The notes below the pieces were generated by a model. The model worked only from the letters and a program-made list of their open reading frames with translations. It was not told where the DNA came from and did no database searches. From CAYNJF01 sp964397555 (GTDB lineage Bacteria; Pseudomonadota; Gammaproteobacteria; Berkiellales; Berkiellaceae), in the NCBI GenBank assembly GCA_964397555.1, contig CAYNJF010000057.1:1-13128 (forward strand): a stretch of DNA of 13,128 nucleotides, written 5' to 3'. Position numbers and translations under genes: made by a program. Positions 10,008 to 13,128 of the stretch are shown here, piece after piece. The stretch's first letter is position 1. Every line of letters starts with the position of its first letter.

Positions 10008-10522
10008 TTTAATCACTACAGGTTCATCTACCAAGTTATGAACATTAACTAAGTAAAAATACTTTTGCAAGTAAATGTACGTAAAACAAGTAGTTCATTG
10101 TTTTTCTCTTTATGTGCTTGTGATTACCTATACTTATTTTTCTTTGGTTTATCAGTGTGGCGGGCGGTTAGTTGGGCCACTTTGCATCAGATTTATAAGG
10201 GTTCCTATTAGGTTGTTGCAAAATCCGCTTCCAACCATGAATGGAGCGTTGTGCTCAAATTTCTTTGATGTTTAAGCACCAATCTTTAGTTGTTGAGCTC
10301 TCGATAGGCACGTGCTAGGAGGAGTTGGCAGGTTTAAAATCCTAGATTCGGTATGGGGCTTCGGTTACAGACGATTATCCAGGTCAAACCAATGTGACTC
10401 TAGGTTCAAGTCGTTACCAAAAGGGGACAAGCGCATCTTGGCCGTTTTGATTCAGGTGAGCTTTTAAAATAAGCGAACAATGTTGAGGTTTCCCCCCTTT
10501 TATCATGCGTCAGCCCTCCAGT

Positions 10523-10549
10523 TTTACGTAGTAAACTTACCCCTATAAT
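10523..10549 (+). promoter_or_regulatory. Candidate sigma-70 promoter (distal) toward surE
   Basis: A perfect TATAAT (10544-10549) is preceded by TTTACG (10523-10528, 4 of 6 matches to TTGACA) at a short 15-nt spacing. If used, it would give surE an untranslated leader of roughly 240 nt or start an untranslated RNA. Confidence 0.35.
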
Positions 10550-10672
10550 ATGATTCTCTTTTCCTTGTAGAAACTGATTCAAGACGGGCAGCTCTAACTA
10601 GCTAACTAATGGCACATTGGCTGGATGGTGCATGAAGAGAGTGGATCAATTAGGGGCAAAGGCGTTTTTAAA

Positions 10673-10684
10673 ATCCACGTGGAT
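10673..10684. promoter_or_regulatory. 12-bp perfect palindrome with upstream direct repeat (possible operator)
   Basis: ATCCACGTGGAT is self-complementary. GTGGATCATT (10679-10688), overlapping it, recurs as GTGGATCAAT at 10641-10650 (9 of 10 identical). It sits about 115 bp before surE, next to TATACT (10699-10704), a possible -10. A regulator-binding role is inference. Confidence 0.3.
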
Positions 10685-10709
10685 CATTCACTGTTCGGTA
10701 TACTAAAAT

Positions 10710-10740
10710 CTTGTTAAACAAGTTGTTTATTAAATATAAA
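10710..10740 (+). promoter_or_regulatory. Candidate sigma-70 promoter of surE operon with overlapping palindrome
   Basis: TTGTTA (10711-10716) and TATAAA (10735-10740) are separated by 18 nt, giving 4 of 6 and 5 of 6 matches to consensus. The -35 box lies within the interrupted palindrome CTTGTT-A-AACAAG (10710-10722), a possible repressor site. Transcription would start about 50 nt upstream of the surE start codon. Confidence 0.45.
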
Positions 10741-10787
10741 AAGTTAACCAATCAAATCATGTTTGAATAAAAACTTTGTTGGTGCAT

Positions 10788-10792
10788 GAGGA
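10788..10792 (+). promoter_or_regulatory. Ribosome binding site of surE
   Basis: GAGGA lies 6 nt before the ATG at 10799, an adequate Shine-Dalgarno match that supports this start. Confidence 0.75.
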
Positions 10793-10798
10793 TAGCGT

Positions 10799-11554
10799 AT
10801 GCAAATTTTGGTCAGTAATGATGATGGGGTTCACGCTCCGGGCATTAAGTGTTTAGCCCAGAGTTTGGCTGACTTAGGGACCATTCATGTGGTGGCCCCG
10901 GATAGAGATCGCTCGGCGGCTTCGCACTCGTTGACGCTCGAGCAACCTTTGCGGGTACTGGAGTTAGACAATGGCTTTGTGCAAATCAATGGCACACCGA
11001 CTGATTGCGTGCATTTGGCGATCACCGGGTGGTTGCAGCAACGCCCAGATATGGTGGTCTCAGGGATTAATGCAGGTGCCAACCTTGGGGATGATGTCTT
11101 GTACTCTGGGACGGTGGCGGCGGCCATTGAGGGGCGCTCATTGGGGTATCCGACGGTGGCCATCTCTTTGGTGAATGAAGGAGAGGTCAACCATTATGAG
11201 ACGGCCGGTTTTTACGCTAAGCAAATAGTTCAGCATTTGACCAAAAACCCGTTATCCAAAGACATCATTTTGAATGTCAATGTGCCCAATCTTCCTATTG
11301 AGGACATCAAAGGCATTAAGGTGACGCGTTTAGGCTCTCGTCATATGTCTGAGAAGATGGTGCCAAGCTTTGATCCAAGAGGAAAGACTATTTATTGGGT
11401 GGGACCAGCCGGTGGTGGTCAAGACGCAGGCGAGGGCACAGATTTTCATGCCATCTCTGAAGGGTATGTCTCGGTAACCCCGCTCAAGACGGATTTGACG
11501 GCCAAGGAGCAGCTTTCCTCGGTGTCCGAATGGTTTGATGCGGTGGATATTTGA
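10799..11554 (+). CDS. surE: 5'/3'-nucleotidase SurE
   Basis: 251 residues, the normal family length. SurE is a cytoplasmic, divalent-metal-dependent survival phosphatase that hydrolyses nucleoside 5'- and 3'-monophosphates and some short polyphosphates. The N-terminus MQILVSNDDGVHAPG carries the metal-binding Asp pair (D8, D9). S39 in APDRDRSAASHSLT and N95 in SGINAGANLGDDVLYSGT complete the known metal site at the positions expected for the family, and the TVAAAIEG helix follows. The start is supported by GAGGA 6 nt upstream. It is the first gene of the surE-yqaA-nlpD-rpoS cluster, and its TGA overlaps the next ATG by one base (TGATG), implying translational coupling. The commonly adjacent pcm gene is missing. 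Confidence 0.97.
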   Translation: MQILVSNDDGVHAPGIKCLAQSLADLGTIHVVAPDRDRSAASHSLTLEQPLRVLELDNGFVQINGTPTDCVHLAITGWLQQRPDMVVSGINAGANLGDDVLYSGTVAAAIEGRSLGYPTVAISLVNEGEVNHYETAGFYAKQIVQHLTKNPLSKDIILNVNVPNLPIEDIKGIKVTRLGSRHMSEKMVPSFDPRGKTIYWVGPAGGGQDAGEGTDFHAISEGYVSVTPLKTDLTAKEQLSSVSEWFDAVDI

Positions 11555-12144
11555 TGGTGACTCAGGTGTTTACACGTCTTTATGACACCATGCTTGGGTG
11601 GGCGGCGCACAAATTGGCGCCTTTTTACTTGGCTTTGGTCTCTTTTTTGGAGTCCTCATTTTTTCCTATCCCGCCTGATGTCATGCTTGCGCCTATGGTG
11701 CTGGCCAAGCCCAAGCACGCTTATCGTTTTGCGTTGATTACGACCTTGGCCTCAGTCATTGGCGGAGTAGCCGGGTACTTAATTGGCATGTTTGCGTTTG
11801 ATTTGGTGGGCCAATCCATCATTGACGCCTTATCGGCTCAAGACGGGTACGATCAAGTCGTCGCCTGGTTTGGTGCCTATGGGGTTGGGATGATCATTTT
11901 GGCTGGGGTCACCCCAATCCCTTATAAGATCTTCACCATCGCAGCCGGTGTTTCGGGTATGGGAATTTTGCCATTTGTGTTAGGCTCGCTGATTGGCCGA
12001 AGTGCCCGGTTTTATTTAGTCGCCTTTTTGGTCAAAAAGTGTGGCCCAAGCTTTGAAAAACACATTGTTTCCAGGCTTGATCAAGTAGGATGGGCTATGC
12101 TTGGCTTGGTTGCTTTAGTTTTTTGCATTTGGCATTTTAGTTAA
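11554..12144 (+). CDS. yqaA: DedA/SNARE-associated family inner-membrane protein YqaA
   Basis: 196 residues with several hydrophobic segments (about 22-36, 59-90, 105-133, 137-160 and 178-194). It shows the DedA/VTT-family signatures: an acidic residue with a proline-rich re-entrant stretch (ESSFFPIPPDVMLAP, 33-47), a second re-entrant loop (GVTPIPYKIFTIAAG, 118-132) and the arginine-bearing GRSARFY (148-154). The wider family includes proteins implicated in lipid or undecaprenyl-phosphate flipping and in membrane homeostasis. The short YqaA branch has no established substrate, so transport is inference. YqaA genes commonly sit beside surE/pcm/nlpD in Gammaproteobacteria. I start at ATG 11554, sharing one base with the surE stop. 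The TTG at 11551 is less likely. Translation is probably coupled, since no separate ribosome binding site is needed. Confidence 0.93.
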   Translation: MVTQVFTRLYDTMLGWAAHKLAPFYLALVSFLESSFFPIPPDVMLAPMVLAKPKHAYRFALITTLASVIGGVAGYLIGMFAFDLVGQSIIDALSAQDGYDQVVAWFGAYGVGMIILAGVTPIPYKIFTIAAGVSGMGILPFVLGSLIGRSARFYLVAFLVKKCGPSFEKHIVSRLDQVGWAMLGLVALVFCIWHFS

Positions 12145-12146
12145 CG

Positions 12147-12980
12147 ATGAGATCAAAACGCACAACACAGACTCGTTTAGGAAAATCCCACTGGGCCTTT
12201 TTAGCGCTTGCGGTGGTGTTTTTGTGTAGTTGTGCTACAAAACCCACGGTAGCCCCTGTCGTGGCCGAAGCGTTTCGCTCTCCGGTTCAAAAGGGCGTGC
12301 ATGTGGTGCAATCGGGCGAGTCGCTTGCTCTCATTGCCAATCGTTATCAACGCAATTATCTTGAGCTTGCCAAGATAAATGGGATCATGCCTCCGTTTTT
12401 TATCAAACCGGGTGACAAGATTGCGTTGAGTCGCTCTGAGGCAAAACAAATTATGGCCACGCAAACTAGGGCCCCCAAAGTCGCGGCCAAACCTGAGCCT
12501 AAGCCAAAAGCAATCGTCGCTAAAGCGCAACCCAAGCCAGACTTGAAAAAAGAGTCAGTGGTGAAAAAGCCAGAGGCGACTGTCACCACCTCGAAAAAAG
12601 TCGATAAGTCAGAATGGCAATGGCCCACACAAGGAGAAGTCATTGGTCAATACCAAAAAGGGAGTTCTACGCACAAAGGAATAGAGATTACCAACAAAAA
12701 AGGAACGCCAATACTGGCATCCAAGCCCGGTAAAGTTGTTTACAGTGGGGAGGCATTAAGAGGCTACGGAAGGCTTCTTATTATTAAGCACGACGAGCAA
12801 TACCTGTCGGCTTATGCTCACAATGACAAGTTACTGGTCAAGGAGGGCCAACATGTCACACAAGGACAGCACATCGCCACGATGGGTCAAACTGACGCTG
12901 AAGAGGTCAAGTTGCATTTTGAGATCCGCTATAAGGGCAAACCTGTAGATCCGTTGCGCTATTTAAACGATCAAGGTTAA
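12147..12980 (+). CDS. nlpD: NlpD-like lipoprotein: LysM plus degenerate LytM (M23) domain, amidase activator
   Basis: 277 residues. The N-terminus has basic residues, a hydrophobic segment and the lipobox LCSC with lipidation at C29. A LysM domain spans about 50-94 (HVVQSGESLALIANRY and KPGDKIAL), binding peptidoglycan. A Lys/Pro/Ala-rich linker (105-155) follows, then an M23/LytM domain (156-274). Catalytic metal ligands are incomplete: THKGIEI has H176 but E180 where D is usual, and the HxH motif reads KLH (K255, H257). That pattern fits NlpD/EnvC-type regulators, which activate N-acetylmuramoyl-L-alanine amidases (AmiC-type) during septum splitting and do not cut peptidoglycan themselves. 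It starts 2 nt after yqaA stops without a clear Shine-Dalgarno, implying coupling. It precedes rpoS, as in E. coli and many relatives, where nlpD DNA can contain rpoS promoters. Confidence 0.95.
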   Translation: MRSKRTTQTRLGKSHWAFLALAVVFLCSCATKPTVAPVVAEAFRSPVQKGVHVVQSGESLALIANRYQRNYLELAKINGIMPPFFIKPGDKIALSRSEAKQIMATQTRAPKVAAKPEPKPKAIVAKAQPKPDLKKESVVKKPEATVTTSKKVDKSEWQWPTQGEVIGQYQKGSSTHKGIEITNKKGTPILASKPGKVVYSGEALRGYGRLLIIKHDEQYLSAYAHNDKLLVKEGQHVTQGQHIATMGQTDAEEVKLHFEIRYKGKPVDPLRYLNDQG

Positions 12981-13028
12981 GCCTGGAACTTTTTGCAAAT
13001 ACCCTACATCAAAGTCACGTACGACACC

Positions 13029-13032
13029 GGAG
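13029..13032 (+). promoter_or_regulatory. Ribosome binding site of rpoS
   Basis: GGAG, 6 nt before the ATG at 13039. It supports a start that leaves only a very short leader before sigma region 1.2. Confidence 0.7.
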
Positions 13033-13038
13033 ATTGGC

Positions 13039-13128
13039 ATGGACACTGCATCTAATGACTCTGTAAATATATACCTAAATCAAATAAGAGCCATCAAGCT
13101 TTTAACTCCCGAACAAGAAAAATCGATC
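13039..13128 (+). CDS. rpoS: RNA polymerase sigma factor RpoS (first 30 codons; cut by window end)
   Basis: Thirty codons are visible. NIYLNQIRAIKLLTPEQEKS matches sigma-70 family region 1.2, whose usual pattern is (D/V)-x-x-x-YL-x-(E/Q)-I-x-x-x-x-LLT-x-E-(E/Q)-E. Position directly after nlpD makes RpoS, the stationary-phase/general stress sigma factor, the natural assignment. Only about 8 residues precede region 1.2, against about 50 in E. coli RpoS, so this N-terminus is short. The start is supported by GGAG 6 nt upstream. The 58-bp spacer after nlpD has no clear terminator, so read-through from the operon is likely. RpoH cannot be fully excluded from 30 codons, but context argues against it. 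Confidence 0.88.
   Translation, partial: MDTASNDSVNIYLNQIRAIKLLTPEQEKSI

Larger units (their letters stand above)
10008..10798. other. Long intergenic region (about 790 bp) without a convincing gene
   Basis: It lies between the divergent ankyrin-like gene and surE. A 66-codon frame at 10075-10275 has no ribosome binding site and no recognisable protein features. The stretch carries stop codons in other frames and AT-rich promoter-like segments at 10523-10549 and 10711-10740. It also has an 8-bp complementary pair (AAAAGGGG at 10419-10426 with CCCCTTTT at 10494-10501) that could fold an RNA of about 80 nt. I recognise no tRNA, rRNA, known riboswitch or mobile-element end. Confidence 0.6.

Noticed and set aside
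10008..10070. TTG start at 10070 for the ankyrin-like protein
   Set aside because: It adds 21 residues with no Shine-Dalgarno sequence. The ATG at 10007 is the more probable initiator, though its own ribosome binding site is also weak.
10075..10275. 66-codon open frame on the plus strand
   Set aside because: No ribosome binding site, no recognisable motif, and atypical Cys/Tyr-rich composition. It overlaps the likely promoter area of the divergent ankyrin-like gene, so it is probably chance.
10403..10412. T-loop-like GGTTCAAGTC suggesting a tRNA
   Set aside because: The flanking bases do not form a T stem, and no acceptor stem or anticodon arm can be drawn around it.
12147..12980. Active M23 peptidoglycan endopeptidase
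   Set aside because: The HxH motif reads KLH and the Asp of HxxxD is Glu, so the metal site is incomplete. The LysM-LytM lipoprotein next to rpoS is better explained as the amidase activator NlpD.
1..13128. CRISPR array, insertion sequence or prophage
   Set aside because: No short direct repeats with regular unique spacers, no transposase or integrase reading frame and no terminal inverted repeats were seen. The only tandem repeats are protein-coding.

Overview
The window looks chromosomal and gammaproteobacterial. Its right end carries the surE - yqaA - nlpD - rpoS cluster, an arrangement characteristic of that class; RpoS itself is essentially a proteobacterial stationary-phase sigma factor. 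The usual pcm gene between surE and the next gene is absent. The left side holds a giant repetitive secreted protein and a lone ankyrin-like repeat protein on the opposite strand. Such a combination is common in host-associated or biofilm-forming Gammaproteobacteria (Legionellales-like lineages come to mind), but the sequence alone does not fix the genus.

Layout. (1) 1-7461 (+): the 3' part of one huge, apparently cysteine-free surface/secreted protein. In order it has the tail of a DUF4114-like segment, a serralysin/RTX-C-terminal-like module, VCBS/cadherin-like Ig domains, and eight consecutive divergent modules of about 200-280 residues, each built around an SLREA (CSLREA-type) motif and beta-helix-like glycine-rich strands. 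A 100-N scaffold gap (760-859) interrupts a 315-bp VCBS tandem repeat and artificially breaks the reading frame. The flanking repeat phase predicts a true gap of 204 + 315n bp, which restores a single frame. (2) 7462-7553: short convergent intergenic region with a strong 13-bp-stem terminator hairpin. (3) 7554-10007 (-): an 817-residue alpha-helical, degenerate ankyrin-like repeat protein with an F-box-like motif near its C-terminus. (4) 10008-10798: a long intergenic region with no convincing gene, containing candidate promoters, two palindromes and possible RNA structure. (5) 10799-13128 (+): surE, yqaA, nlpD (tightly packed, 1-nt overlap then 2-nt gap) and the first 30 codons of rpoS.

The surE cluster is a stress, stationary-phase and envelope-maintenance unit: nucleotide phosphatase, DedA-type membrane protein, amidase-activating lipoprotein and general stress sigma factor. 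The adhesin-like gene and the ankyrin-like gene converge on each other and are not co-transcribed with it. They are best seen as accessory, interaction-oriented genes beside a conserved core locus. The most notable object is the eight-fold CSLREA array, whose modules share a three-part signature (an F/Y-T-x-aromatic motif, then SLREA, then an NSVGDIDV-like motif), together with the internal position of an RTX-type terminal module.
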